Shown: piece after piece, positions 53,570-64,000 of the stretch | Position numbering within the stretch: the first letter of the stretch is position 1 | Layout of the letters: each line of letters starts with the position of its first letter | Assembly: GCA_028753945.1 (NCBI GenBank) | Contig: JAPNXP010000005.1 | Span: 4,712,001-4,776,000, forward strand | From: Hexactinellida sp. DTS-2022 | Taxonomy: Eukaryota > Porifera > Hexactinellida | Reading direction: 5' to 3' | Length of the DNA: 64,000 nt | Made by a program: the position numbers and the translations under genes | Notes under the pieces: generated by a model | What the model saw: only the letters and a program-made list of their open reading frames with translations | What the model was told of the DNA's origin: nothing | Database searches by the model: none

Positions 53570-53788
53570 CAGTCAGGTCTGCTTATTGTGAACAATATTT
53601 CTCTGCTTTTCTATGAAGATATTTTATTGTGAACAAGCCCTATGGTCCAAATTTACCAACTTACATAAGCTTTGTATATGTGGAGTTCGCTTATTATGAA
53701 GTCTCTATAGAGACTGTGTTCATAATAGAGCTCTATTATGAACACAATATTAGGTCCCTTGAATGTTCATAATAAAAGAACCTGACTG
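53570..53788. mobile_element. MITE, CAGTCAGGTCTGCTTATTGTG family
   Basis: It begins CAGTCAGGTCTGCTTATTGTGAAC and ends GTTCATAATAAAAGAACCTGACTG. TA flanks both ends. It fills most of the 350 bp between DHX35 and the coiled-coil gene. Confidence 0.7.
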
Positions 53789-53859
53789 TATTTTCTAAAA
53801 ATATCAAAGGTAAGTGACCTATAATTTCAATTAAACTTAATCCATTGCTTATCCAGCAG

Positions 53860-56807
53860 ATGTCCTCCATTAGCGATAATAGCGAAGACACGGATGAGTT
53901 CATACAGTCTATTCGCACTGAGTTGGAGCAATACCCGGTGTACACGCTGGGAGAACAGCTGATCCTAGAGGAACCCCCGCCCCGGCATCTCAACAGCCCG
54001 CTCTCCAGTCCGAGTAAAGCCGCGCAATACTCAACAGACGAAGACGCAGCTCTAGACAGAGACATTGACAAGATTCTAGACACATTCGGGCATGATATTA
54101 CCAATAGAACGCTTGAGGGGTATCTGACTGATGACGAGAATGAGATCGAGTTAAACTTACAGAGAGAAAGCCGCCGTTTTGAAGCCTTCGAACTACCGAG
54201 TCCGCTAAACTCAACTCCGCAACACAGGATCCTAGACAGCTCTCACTCCGACCCGCTGCTAAGCCACAAGCCCCCGTCACCTCCTGAAGTGTTCATGACT
54301 CCAATGCAGCTTTTCTCCCACAACTCACCTGGAAACAGCTGGAATGAAAAGGAAATTCAATCCCTGAAGAGTAAAATTCACAGACAGACCCTGCATCATA
54401 AATCAGAGTTGGACGAGCATCTAACTCGGGAGAGAGAGGCCAGAGCTAAATTGGAGATTTCCCACAAAGAAAACCAAAGTCTTATGAAAGCTATGAAAAC
54501 ACAACTTGTTAGTTTGCAGCAGAAAATCCGGGAAATGCAATCAGAAAAAGTTCGCTTAGCTCAGGACTGCCAGGAGCAAGTTGAGATCAGAGATTCGCCT
54601 CAAGAAGATCTGAATAAGTTCAAGGAAATAGCTGACTACTATAAGGGTATTGCTAAGGAACAGGACCGTAAAGTGAGTAACTTAGAACAGATCATCCGTG
54701 GTCTTAATGCGGAAATTAATCAGTTAACTTCTCGCATTACTGAGAAGGACAAGGAAATGTGCCAGTTTAACGAAAAACTGAAGGACCAAGCGAGGAATTT
54801 CGCGAGTGACAAGATCCGGAAAGAAAGCGAAACACAGGATAAGTTAAACATGACACAGAAAACTCAACATAGAGAGAAAGTTTTGTCAGTCGCGAAATTG
54901 CAAGAAGATCTCTCACAGACTCACAACGAAGAGATTAGTCAGCTGAAAAACTCACTACATGAAGAGAAAAATCGCGCTTTATCACGCTTAGAAGAGGGTT
55001 ACATTCAGAAGATCACAAAAGCAGAAGAAATTACTAAAAAGCTCGAAACATATTTAGAATCTTCAGGTAAGAAGATGGAAGTTAAAGATGACAACTTAAA
55101 GTCTATTGAAATACAACACAAGAAAGAGGTAAAGTCCGCAAATCGGTATAGACAAGGAATTATATAAAAAAGCTTGCCCAAATTTTCGAGACCGGCATGG
55201 GAGCTTAAATGAAAGTTAAATCACGAAATATACCCTAAAGTATCAGAATCAGGCATAAAACTTAACTTGCCGAAGTTGGTCACGGAATCTTAGATTTTGA
55301 CCCTACAATATTTACAATTGGCTGTATAGTACACTGTGTATAGAAATAACACATTCAATGTTGCCATTATGTATCTAGGTTCACCAACTTAACTCTGAAA
55401 TACAAAAGCTACAATCCAGTATACAGCGCACTACGAAAGACCTGACACAGAACAAGTCACAGGCAGTAGCCAGAGCTCGCCAGGAGACAGAGGACCTGAC
55501 TCTACAGCGAATACAGCTGGCCGTAGAATCCAGCCACAAGTCGCATCAGGTGGAAATCCAGAAAATGAAAGCTAACTTCAAACGCGTGACAGACGAGTTG
55601 GCAGGTGTGCGGGAGCAGAACGCAGAGCTGGTTAAGAGGGACAAGGAGAGACTTGTGGCTCACGCAGAGTTCGAACAGAGACTGGCCCTGCAGCTAGCTG
55701 ATGAGCTCAATGCACACTCGTACATTGGATTACCAACTAGTAAGTCACAGTCAGGTCTGCTATTGTGGACTGCTTTTCGACTGCTTATATGAAAAATCTA
55801 AAATTACAGCTGTGCCGACAGCATGTTCTTTTGGAGGCACTATATTTTGGTTGTGGTGGATTGATGTTCCTCCAATGAAAATGCTTCGGCACAGCTGTAA
55901 TTTTAGATTTTTGTAAATATCATCATAACTACAGACCATTTCGAATTTCGAATTTCGAATTCTTATCATGAACAAGCTCTATGCTAACTATCTCATCATC
56001 ATTTGATCTCATGATGTTCATAGTATACTGTATGCTATTAAGTATTTCCGGTATATGTCAGTGTACTGCTAGATCGACAGAGGAGAGGGGCACCTTCTGA
56101 GAAGCGATACAGCGGTAGCATGACCTGTCTGAGCGAGATGCAGGGCCCCAAGGAGTCAGCTGAGAGTATACTCAGGGTGTTGACAGTCGCGAATGACGAT
56201 CTGAGAAAGCGCGCGAAAGAGGCTGAGCAGAAAATCGAGTCACAACAGAGAAAGATAAAACAAATGGAAAGCGACCATCAGGTTTGTTTGTGCTTTTGTT
56301 AAACAACCAAATTATATACAATAGTTATCACTGGAGTGTATATAGAGCAAAGTGAAGCAGCTACGACGAGATTCTGAGTATGACTCTAACAGAACTGATT
56401 GTAAAGAAAAATCGGATATTACGAACAAGAAACGAAAAGATTCTGAAATGAAGGATCTCGAGACGAGTAATACCAGTTTGAGAGAGTACATTCACACCCT
56501 GGAAGAGGAGAGAAAAACCGCAGAAGATAATGTAATGAACGATCCGCGAGTGGTGGAAGCCGTGACTCTCCTTTCAAAGCTACAAAAACGATTACAAATA
56601 ATTACAGCAGACAGGTCTAATTTGCAAGGAGAGATTCTCAAACTGAGAGAACTGAAAGAGAAACACAACATTAAACACTCCACTCCAATTTCACCACAGA
56701 TATTCAATGAGAAAGTATTGGAGCACAGTACGTTACAGAATAAGTATAGGATATTATTGCGTGAGAAAATGGACCTAGAGCGATCCAACCTCGAAATGTT
56801 TATATAA
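53860..56807 (+). CDS. Coiled-coil protein, possibly centrosomal
   Basis: Four exons, 53860-55128, 55379-55739, 56073-56281 and 56346-56807, give 766 residues in frame. The N-terminal ~170 residues are acidic and Ser/Pro-rich (SDNSEDTDEFIQSI, VYTLGEQLILEEPPPR). The rest is almost continuous heptad coiled coil rich in Lys, Glu and Gln. I recognise no named domain. CEP152, CEP63 or similar centriole scaffold proteins have this general shape, and the gene sits just upstream of CENPJ on the same strand, but that is suggestive only. The frame opens with a TTG upstream; I chose the ATG at 53860, 3 nt after a TATCCAG. The intron between exons 2 and 3 carries a nested MITE pair. Confidence 0.8.
55746..56028. 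mobile_element. CAGTCAGGTCTG-family MITE split by a hairpin element
   Basis: The outer ends are CAGTCAGGTCTGCTATTGTGGAC and GATGTTCATAGTATACTG. Inside, 26-bp perfect arms (AAAAATCTAAAATTACAGCTG and its complement, about 55790-55816 and 55887-55913) bracket about 70 bp, so a second element has inserted. Confidence 0.6.
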
Positions 56808-57049
56808 GTAATCCCCTATACCCCTCTAAACCACATATCACATTATTTGATAAGTATTTGTAACTGAACGCTATTTACTCAACCTTCCTCGCTTACACAT
56901 TGAGTTATTAATATATTTTTATTAGAAATATACTAAGTCTTGCCGCACTCTTGCGCATTTAGAGGGTGTACCAATTCCAACTTCACTTCTCTTTGATTTA
57001 CAGTACAGTCAGCTATGCTTAAAGTGTGAAAATTTTACAGTACTTACAT

Positions 57050-57208
57050 TAGAACCTCGTTTGTACGAATACCAAGAGACCGTCAAAATGCGTTCGTCTT
57101 ATCCGGAATTTAATCTGTGTCATTTGTATAGAAAATGCTTTGAAGGGGACTGAAATAGTGTTTGTATTAATTAATTAACCGTGTTCGTACCAACGAGGTT
57201 CTACTGTA
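57050..57208. mobile_element. Pogo-like MITE, CAGTAGAACCTCGTTAATACG family
   Basis: It runs from ATTAGAACCTCGTTTGTACG to CGTACCAACGAGGTTCTACTG. It lies between the coiled-coil gene and CENPJ. A CCTGACTGTA-ended fragment at 57225-57308 follows. Confidence 0.65.
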
Positions 57209-57324
57209 CTTAGAGTTTGTATTAAGTTGAGTCCGCTTATTATAAAGTATATACGTATGTAAATTTTTTGGTCCCTTGTATGTTCATTATAGAATAACCT
57301 GACTGTACGTATACTCAATGCCAG

Positions 57325-57500
57325 TGTATTATACAGCCATATGTAAATACGCTCCTAATCCTGCTCTGATCCAATTTTCATACGCCTAAATCACAAATTT
57401 ATGTTACGGTATAGGAGAGGATACCAATTTTTCGCGCTCCTAAATTCAAATTTATCAAAAATCATGCTCCAAAAAAGGAGCGTCTTTGGATAATTCCTTG
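57325..57500. mobile_element. MITE, AGGAGCG family
   Basis: It runs from GTGTATTATACAGCCATATGTAAATACG to AAAAAAGGAGCGTCTTTGGATAATTCCTTG. It ends only about 22 bp upstream of the CENPJ ATG, so it may supply part of the 5' leader or promoter. Confidence 0.6.
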
Positions 57501-57522
57501 CTCACTGCTATTAGCTTATAAC

Positions 57523-59907
57523 ATGTCTGACTCGGGTTCCCTTGACTCCCAGTGTTACACTCCAGAGCTCCGATCTGAGGACACTAGTCCGCAGCAGAGC
57601 GAACTCGTTCTCACAGAACGGCCGATATTGTCCAAGCTAGGAGAGGGAGTTAGGTTCGAAGAGCTGCTTGAGATGCAGTTGGATACACCGGAAGTTAAAA
57701 AAACCCCTACAACAACAACAACAACAACAAGTGGGAAACCTAAACGGAGGTTCTTGAAGAGGGGAGAGGGCATAGCTAGGTTCACCCCTGCAGGAGCCCA
57801 GTTGAGGAAGAAACAAATGGCGCCAAAACAAACCCCTTCTTCCAGAGACGAACCGATGAAGCGAAAAGTCGCAAACGAAAAGCCGAAAGTAACACGAAAA
57901 CCTTTACCCAAGCGCATTCCTCAATTGGTTAAGGCCTCAGCTCCTATTGACAGCGCTCCCTCTCCGATCCCCTACACCACTCCTTCCTACGTGAATCGCG
58001 GCACTAAAGCTTCCCGCTTCCAAACACCCCCGCTATCCGTCGGTATCACTCCGAGACACATTTCGTTCCAAACTGACAACCAGTCGAGTCTCGGTTCTAA
58101 CTTCACTGCCACAGACTCACCCTCTCAACTACGCAATGTCCCTAGCGACGACTCTGTACTCATGGTATTCATGAGAAATGAGATACAGCTGCAAGATGAT
58201 CTGAAGGAATTCCAGGCGCTAGAAGCCCTAGTGGAAGCACAAGCTAACGGACTCACGAACTTTGATTTCGATACGAACTCTCCGATGGATAGCCCCAGGT
58301 TCCACGCACTAGGCAAGAAGGCGGAGCAGTATTTGCTTAAGAGGAACAGCTCTGTTCCGGACGTGCACCCAAATAGCCCCCTTTCTGCGGCCAGCAGCAG
58401 TGGGTACCAGAACCCGCTGGATAACGCGAGAGTTGGAGATGACGAGGAGTGGGACGAATATCTTGGGGACGAAATAGAGACACATGAATCCTGGAGTCAA
58501 TCCCCAGAAGTGAGAGCCACTGAAGAGCTAGCTGTACACACGATTAGCGTTATTAACAGCAAGCAAGAGGAAATACAATCACAGATTGAAAAAGAAGAAA
58601 TAAAATCACAGATTGAGAAAGAAGATATATCTAATCTAATCCAGGAGAGGGTTACAGAATTAGAGAATGAGATTACAGAGTATCAGAGGCTGAACGCAGT
58701 TATGAGGAGACAGGAAGGGGACCGACAACGCGAGGAGAGTGAGCTCAAGCTAAAGCTGGATGAATTCGAAGAGTATCGGAAATCAGAATTGGACAGAATG
58801 GAGAAGGACTACCAATCTCAGATGTCAGTTGTGAGGCGGGAGAGACAGCGCTTAGAGCAATACAAACAGACCTACCATTCTTCTGAAGCTAAGCTGCTCA
58901 AGCAGGAGATAGAGATTCTACGCGAACAATTAGCGGAGTCGCAGGATGCACTACGCGATAAGGAAACTAAGAACAGAACAGTCACGCTCCGCTTGAAGAA
59001 TAATGTAAAGCAAGCTGAGTTCGAACGAGACGAGCTCAAGAGCCAAATAGCGCTCATAGAGTCAATACGGCTAAAGCAATGGGAGGAGTCAGCTGATCAG
59101 GCTACTGCGAAACGACCCGTGCGGACAAAGCTTAAGTTCGACAGAATTCCCTCAGAAGAAGACCTGACCAGATATGTGTATGAGAGAGAAACAACTGAGA
59201 TATTCTCAGAGTCAAGTGCATCCATTGAATCTGATACCAACGAGGATAATGGGATGAGTACTATAGATAATACGATTCAAATGAATCAGAATAAATATAG
59301 CGACGGAGCAACCAAATCCTATGCGAATTCAACTGCAACGCCAAGCTTTGCTGACAAACTAAGTGAGAGGGTTTTACCCGACAAATCAACAGAAATAACT
59401 TACTTCAACAATACACGAAAAGTTATATCCCCGAACGGCAAACTGGTCACTTTGTATCTTTCCAACGGAGATATAAAAACTACCACAGCAGATAAGACAG
59501 TTTATTTCTACGCTGAAAACAGCACCAAGTATACAAAGTTTAAAAACGGAGAAGAAGTGTTTGAGTACTCCACTGGACAGCGAGAAACAAACAGACCGGA
59601 CGGCTCAAAGGAAATAATATTTCCGGACGGAAACACGGCTTATATATTTCCTGACGGTTCTGAAAAGGTTACATGCAAAGACGGGACAATACAAAAGAAA
59701 TCAGCTGATGGGAGCACCACTATAATATGGCACCCTGACGGGTATGTTGACACGCTTACTAGAGAGTTTAAAAAGCGCGAATTCGCAGATGGCACTTGTA
59801 AAATCGTGTTTAAAGACGGTACAAACGAGACCAGATACCCTGGCGGTAGGGTACGTATTAAAACAGCAGAAGGAAAGATAACTCATGATGGTATTATTAA
59901 CAAATAG
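57523..59907 (+). CDS. CENPJ: CPAP/SAS-4 centriole protein
   Basis: By family it binds tubulin and STIL and controls centriole length. This intronless gene gives 794 residues (human CPAP about 1,340), so it is compact. The N-terminal motif KRRFLKRGEGIARFTPAG (about 74-91) is the conserved CPAP/TCP10 basic segment. A Thr run from an (ACA)n tract lies at about 62-69. A coiled coil spans about 350-530. The C-terminal G-box/TCP domain (about 620-794) is a long beta-repeat array with VLPDKSTEITYFNNTRKVI, SPNGKLVTLYLSNGDIK, RPDGSKEIIFPDG and YPGGRVRIK, the site that binds STIL. CTATTAG ends 8 nt before the ATG. Confidence 0.93.
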   Translation: MSDSGSLDSQCYTPELRSEDTSPQQSELVLTERPILSKLGEGVRFEELLEMQLDTPEVKKTPTTTTTTTSGKPKRRFLKRGEGIARFTPAGAQLRKKQMAPKQTPSSRDEPMKRKVANEKPKVTRKPLPKRIPQLVKASAPIDSAPSPIPYTTPSYVNRGTKASRFQTPPLSVGITPRHISFQTDNQSSLGSNFTATDSPSQLRNVPSDDSVLMVFMRNEIQLQDDLKEFQALEALVEAQANGLTNFDFDTNSPMDSPRFHALGKKAEQYLLKRNSSVPDVHPNSPLSAASSSGYQNPLDNARVGDDEEWDEYLGDEIETHESWSQSPEVRATEELAVHTISVINSKQEEIQSQIEKEEIKSQIEKEDISNLIQERVTELENEITEYQRLNAVMRRQEGDRQREESELKLKLDEFEEYRKSELDRMEKDYQSQMSVVRRERQRLEQYKQTYHSSEAKLLKQEIEILREQLAESQDALRDKETKNRTVTLRLKNNVKQAEFERDELKSQIALIESIRLKQWEESADQATAKRPVRTKLKFDRIPSEEDLTRYVYERETTEIFSESSASIESDTNEDNGMSTIDNTIQMNQNKYSDGATKSYANSTATPSFADKLSERVLPDKSTEITYFNNTRKVISPNGKLVTLYLSNGDIKTTTADKTVYFYAENSTKYTKFKNGEEVFEYSTGQRETNRPDGSKEIIFPDGNTAYIFPDGSEKVTCKDGTIQKKSADGSTTIIWHPDGYVDTLTREFKKREFADGTCKIVFKDGTNETRYPGGRVRIKTAEGKITHDGIINK

Positions 59908-61653
59908 ATGGGTTTTGTGCGGTTAATTGATTGGGTCTTATTCTTTGTAGTGTGTATTGATTGGTGTATTATCTGTGCATGAGCGATGTACATTCAAGAG
60001 ACTGAATTCACGATTCAAGGTATTATATTACTATCAGTCTCTTAATAATTATTCGCATAAAGAGTAGATTTTCACATTTAGATGATTTTTCCTTGAGGGA
60101 AGTAATGATTTAATGTTAATTAACCGCTATTTAAATCTCTCATCTAAATCTACTTCAAATTTTGTTAAATAACTAGTTGGTATCAATTTCACCAAATTGT
60201 TTTTAGTATAATTATGAGGACTTGCAACATCAGCTTTCTTAACCTGAGTCCTTCCTACATTCCTTCTTAACAAGAGTATTAAGTTTCTTATTGAATAACT
60301 TATTTCTTATAAACAATCCAGGTGTAGAGTATAATCAGATTTGAATGGAATGCAATATTAATTAGTTTTGTTGACACGCCCGAATTGTGCTAGCATTTTT
60401 ATTTGGGTTAATTGGGTTAACCCCAAATTAACCCAAATAAAAATGCTAGTATACTGATGCTATAACAGTAAACTGTTGTGAAAATTCAAAAATACTACTT
60501 TAAGTCAGGTTAATTAATGACTGCGAAAACTAATCCTGCAGGCTTTATACCAACAATATTTACACTTAAGTATTCAAACATTTTCTTTTCGCCATTCCTC
60601 ATTTTTCTGGTTGAGTACAATGACAACCCAACTTTAAATATGGAAAGAATTACAGTGAAAGAATTACACTTCGTTATATCTGGATATTCGTTATAAGCAG
60701 GTAATAATTAATGCATTTAGTGCTCAAGGGAAAATCTCAATTACGTATAACTTATAAGCAGTTATTTTGTTATATCATACTTCGGTATTCACTGTATCTG
60801 AAAATAACACATCAACTAATTTGTTTATTTCATTATTAATATACTTACATAAATTATTTGCTCTGAATATGCTCCGAAAATTGGTTATTTTGTAATAGCC
60901 TTAGAGCATTGAATAACTTCTCCATAATTAAGTATATAAAGTTATGTAACTCCACTTTTTGGATTCAATTGATCAGATGGAGGTTCATATGACATATGGG
61001 TAACCTAACACATTATTAAACTCGATTACATAAAATATCTCAAATGATTTAAAATTTTAATATCAAAACTATCAATTAGTTTTTTATTGATTCTAATTCT
61101 TGCCCACTACATAGTATCTAATTTTGGCATGGTGCAACGGTTAACACAAATGTAAGCCTAGCATAGCGGGTTTAGTTAATTAATATGGCTTTTATTAGTT
61201 CACAAAAGGATTATATTAGGACTTGATAAAATGTATTCACAAGAATTTAGATTAAATTACTGTTAATTTAATTACATAACGATATGGTTTGTATTTCTAG
61301 ATACTACATTCATGCAATTCATAAGGAATTCAGTTGATATTTGAAATACCTTTACTAACAGTATCGAGTTACGCGTGTGTTTAAATAATTATTGCTTAAT
61401 TAACCTCTACTAGGTAAACAATCACCTGTTTGTATGAATATTTTTCTCCACAAAAATGTTTGGTGCATTAAGTAATTGTTTAGAGCACTTATAAATTGAA
61501 CTGTTTAATCCATATTGATTCAATCAGCTCTCAAAGCGACAACTAATCTATAGACAATGCCATTGCCCTCACTATATAATGAATGGGGTACAATAAATAA
61601 CTATTCATTTACTCTTATATTCAATAACTCGATACTAAATTAATATATTCACT
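59908..61653. other. AT-rich intergenic region
   Basis: This is a 1.7-kb spacer with no convincing frame. It contains a perfect 23-bp-arm palindrome (60390-60449) and a CGTTATATCTGGATATTCG MITE remnant at about 60662-60800. Nothing else is identified. Confidence 0.6.
60390..60449. repeat. Perfect 23-bp inverted repeat with a 14-bp loop
   Basis: Arms at 60390-60412 and 60427-60449 (CTAGCATTTTTATTTGGGTT... and its complement) match at every base. The loop, TGGGTTAACCCCAA, is itself nearly self-complementary. It lies about 480 bp after the CENPJ stop. Confidence 0.9.
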
Positions 61654-62645
61654 ATGCAGAATTCAAAACGAAAAAAGCGCTTTAGCTTGACAATTGAAAA
61701 GAAGGAACAAATGGCAGAAACAAACCAGCAAGTAACAATGTTCCGTCCAACCATCCCATCCATACAAAAGCTAACAAGAGACGCCTCTAAGTCAATCGAT
61801 TCAAACGGCCTTCCCCCTACCCCCCTTGGGCATCACATTTCAATGATATACGATGAGACTAGTAAGCGTAGCTGGCTATGGAAATGGACAAACTATATAC
61901 AGGGGTACCAGAAGCGCTGGTTCGTATTGGACGACGGAAAGCTGTCCTACTATAGAAGTAGGGAGGAGATCACACACAGCTGTAGGGGGACTATAAACCT
62001 GTGTGGCGCGTACATAGAGACGATGAACAGAACTTATTTTGTGGTCAGAAACGGGACAAGCCAGGTGTTCCACTTGAAAGCGCCGACTGAAGAGGAGAAG
62101 CAGCAATGGGTGACGTCACTCACTAAGGCGAAGAGTCAAGTGAGGACGAACACTATATAACCATTTTAATATTATAGTAGAACCTCGTTAGTATGAACAT
62201 CAGGGGACCGTTAAATGCGTTCGCCTTTCCGGAATTTGTATTAACGTATATCATTTGTATTGAAAAGGCTTTTAACTGGAATTCGTATTAACCATGTTCG
62301 TACTGACGAGGTTCTACTGTATTAATTAACCTTGTGTTTATAGGCAATAAGAATAATAGAATCTGAGGTAGATGCTGCACCTGGTCGGTACAAAGATATC
62401 GATTCAACTCACCCTGTCGATTCCCCTATTGACAGTCTACAGACCAAGCTATTGGATCTACAGAACAACTATGATAATCTGCAGAGAAAGGGACAGCAGT
62501 TATTGCAAGTTATAAACACCGGTGATACACTTGACCACCTCAGTCCTGTTTTGAAGGAGAAATTCACTCTCTACTCCCTAACGGCCACTTCGCTACTTAA
62601 GAAGGCTAACGAGTATTGTGATAGCGCAGCTGAAATGTTTACCAA
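61654..62645 (+). CDS. OSBP: Oxysterol-binding protein (OSBP), 5' part
   Basis: By family it exchanges sterol and PI4P at ER-Golgi contacts. Exons 61654-62139 and 62344-62645 are in frame. The second ends at a GTGAGT donor, and the sterol-binding domain must lie beyond the window. A poorly conserved basic N terminus (about 70 residues) precedes a PH domain very like OSBP (WLWKWTNYIQGYQKRWFVLD, KLSYYRS, HSCRGTINL, FHLKAPTEEEKQQWVTSL). The second exon has a coiled coil (SLQTKLLDLQNNYDNLQRKG) matching the OSBP central dimerisation region. The intron carries a pogo-like MITE at 62175-62320. Human OSBP and OSBP2 cannot be separated. Confidence 0.9.
62175..62320. mobile_element. Pogo-like MITE, CAGTAGAACCTCGTTAATACG family
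   Basis: It runs from TAGTAGAACCTCGTTAGTATG to CGTACTGACGAGGTTCTACTG in the first OSBP intron. Confidence 0.7.
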
Positions 62646-62691
62646 GTGAGTTATTAGTTGAGAGCAAGGGTTTATAATATACAGTAGAACT

Positions 62692-62849
62692 CGGTTATAA
62701 CGTACCCCCTTGGGAAAGGAAAATTAGTATGTATTATCCGAGTGTACGTAGTAACAGAGTTTACCCTACATAGAAATACATACTGCTGCTTTATAAACTG
62801 GGTTCAAATAAATTAGTACGAACCCTCGTTATAACAGAGTTCTACTGTA
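62692..62849. mobile_element. Pogo-like MITE, CAGTAGAACTCGGTTATAACG family
   Basis: It runs from CAGTAGAACTCGGTTATAACGTACC to CGTTATAACAGAGTTCTACTG. It matches the copy at 27615-27784. It lies in an OSBP intron. Confidence 0.7.
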
Positions 62850-62909
62850 TATTGCAGTTTGTTTTACTGACCAAGGATATGTGAAATCCACATGATTAGA
62901 ATATATATG

Positions 62910-63055
62910 ATGTCTGATATAAGCACACCGGTTATAAGAACATATCGGATATAAGCACACTATGTTAGAAAACGGATGCCATATACCTGTATAATTTATG
63001 TCGGTTATAAGAACCTTAAGTGCAGTTCCCGACGATTATAACCGGCATCCACTGT
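62910..63055. mobile_element. MITE, CAGTGGATGCCGGTTATAAT family
   Basis: It begins GTCTGATATAAGCACACCGG and ends CGACGATTATAACCGGCATCCACTG. It is inverted relative to the copy at 15775. It lies in an OSBP intron. Confidence 0.65.
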
Positions 63056-63506
63056 ATATGATATCACAAATAATGACAATGTGTTTAATTCAAGCTAATC
63101 ATAAATTCCGGGGGGTACAATAATGTTACAAAGCTAATCGTATACCATTGTTTTAATTCATCCTGTCTACACAACTCTTTTGGTTATTCCCAAATTACAT
63201 TTCTTTATAATTAAATCTCTATTTATAAATGTTCTATGAAACAGGGAAATTTTAATATTAACTATCCCTCGCGAATAAAACAACAGGAAAATTAAGCTAT
63301 TTACAATGTTAAATATGTTAATGTGTGACAGGTGAAAGGATTATTATAACTGTAAAACAAGTTAGCTATCTGAATATAATTTATAGTACATTAATTTCCA
63401 CATAAATATTTACTACTATATCTCTTGTAAATAATAACATAATTTTTGTAATACGTTATACGGTATTATATACAATTTATAATAAACGTATTGCGTGTTA
63501 CAAGTA

Positions 63507-63882
63507 CAGTACACCCTCGCTAATCCGAAAGGAGATCCAAAATTATTTTTCGTGTAAATTTGGGGGAAAATTCTAAATATTTGTATATTACAATGGAATT
63601 ATTAAAAAATAAGTCTCAGACAAGTATTTAGGTAGTATACTACAGTAGAGTTGCTTTATTTGCAACTCGAGTTTGCCACTAAATCTGGTTGCTAATAGGC
63701 GAAGTTGCTAATAGGGGAATGAAATTAACAGTATTATCAACGCTTGGATTAAAAAGGTTTGGTTCGGATTAGCTGGGTCTCCTTTTATAGAAGTCTATAG
63801 AAAGTGTATTACTTCACTAATCAGAATTGAAATTTTTGAATCGGAACATCTCTGTTCGGATTATCGAGGGTTTACTGTAATA
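63507..63882. mobile_element. Nested MITEs, CAGTACACCCTCGCTAATCCG outer element
   Basis: The outer inverted ends are CAGTACACCCTCGCTAATCCG and CGGATTATCGAGGGTTTACTG. A GAGTTGCTTTATTTGCAACTCG element at about 63642-63755 interrupts it. The remainder of 63060-64000 is AT-rich with no exon I can support. Confidence 0.65.
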
Positions 63883-64000
63883 GGAGACATATCAATAAAT
63901 CGAGTAGTAAGATGACTCCAGTTATGATTAGATAATCAGGAGTTGAAATAATCTGAAGTTAAATATGAGATCACTTATGTATATATGGCATGATATTCAT

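Noticed and set aside
57555-57917. 120-codon minus-strand frame with a Val run
   Set aside because: It is antisense to the Thr run of CENPJ, created by the (ACA)n repeat.
61133-61182. tRNA-like stretch (GGTGCAACGGTTAACAC resembles an A box)
   Set aside because: No B box (GGTTCGAnnCC) follows, and I could not fold acceptor or T arms; perhaps a decayed SINE or chance.

Overview
The window is nuclear DNA of an animal. It encodes a laminin, a long-tailed class I myosin, an NLR/caspase-type immune protein, CPAP, BPI and GPI-transamidase genes. Introns are mostly short and AT-rich, splice sites are GT-AG (with one GC-AG), and many genes have no intron. Dense small inverted-repeat transposons fill introns and spacers. 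The compact layout and an unusual laminin fit an early-branching animal. A sponge, perhaps a glass sponge, is my best guess, but that is inference and not shown by the sequence.

Layout. From 1 to about 50.36 kb every recognisable gene lies on the minus strand. In decreasing coordinates these are: CK1-alpha-like kinase, a small membrane protein, an unassigned low-complexity protein, BTBD10/KCTD20, a crotonase-like protein, HAPSTR1 (with a BPI-family gene inside its second intron), SURF6, MYO1E/F-type myosin, TAF1A, the large NACHT-LRR-Roc-COR-CARD-caspase gene, SNRPG, GPAA1, QPRT, SIL1, a Sel1-repeat protein, an F-box/WD40 protein and a laminin that runs off the left edge. A 496-bp spacer follows. 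To its right everything is on the plus strand: DHX35, a 766-residue coiled-coil protein, CENPJ/CPAP and the 5' part of OSBP, which runs off the right edge.

Functions. Most genes are housekeeping: splicing (SNRPG, DHX35), rRNA and Pol I (TAF1A, SURF6), ER and secretory pathway (SIL1, GPAA1, OSBP), NAD synthesis (QPRT), centriole assembly (CENPJ and possibly its coiled-coil neighbour), ubiquitin and stress control (F-box/WD40, HAPSTR1), and cell matrix and cortex (laminin, MYO1E). Two genes look immune-related: the BPI-family protein and the intronless 1,741-codon protein. The latter joins an NLR-type NACHT-LRR, a Roco GTPase and a CARD-caspase in one chain, and it is the most remarkable item here.

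Mobile DNA. I see more than a dozen families of short inverted-repeat elements. Most start CAGT and are flanked by TA, as pogo/Tigger-like MITEs are. One hAT-like family (CAGGG ends, 8-bp target duplication) has inserted into the SIL1 coding sequence. Exon coordinates below were worked out by hand from splice signals and frame continuity. No homology search was run.
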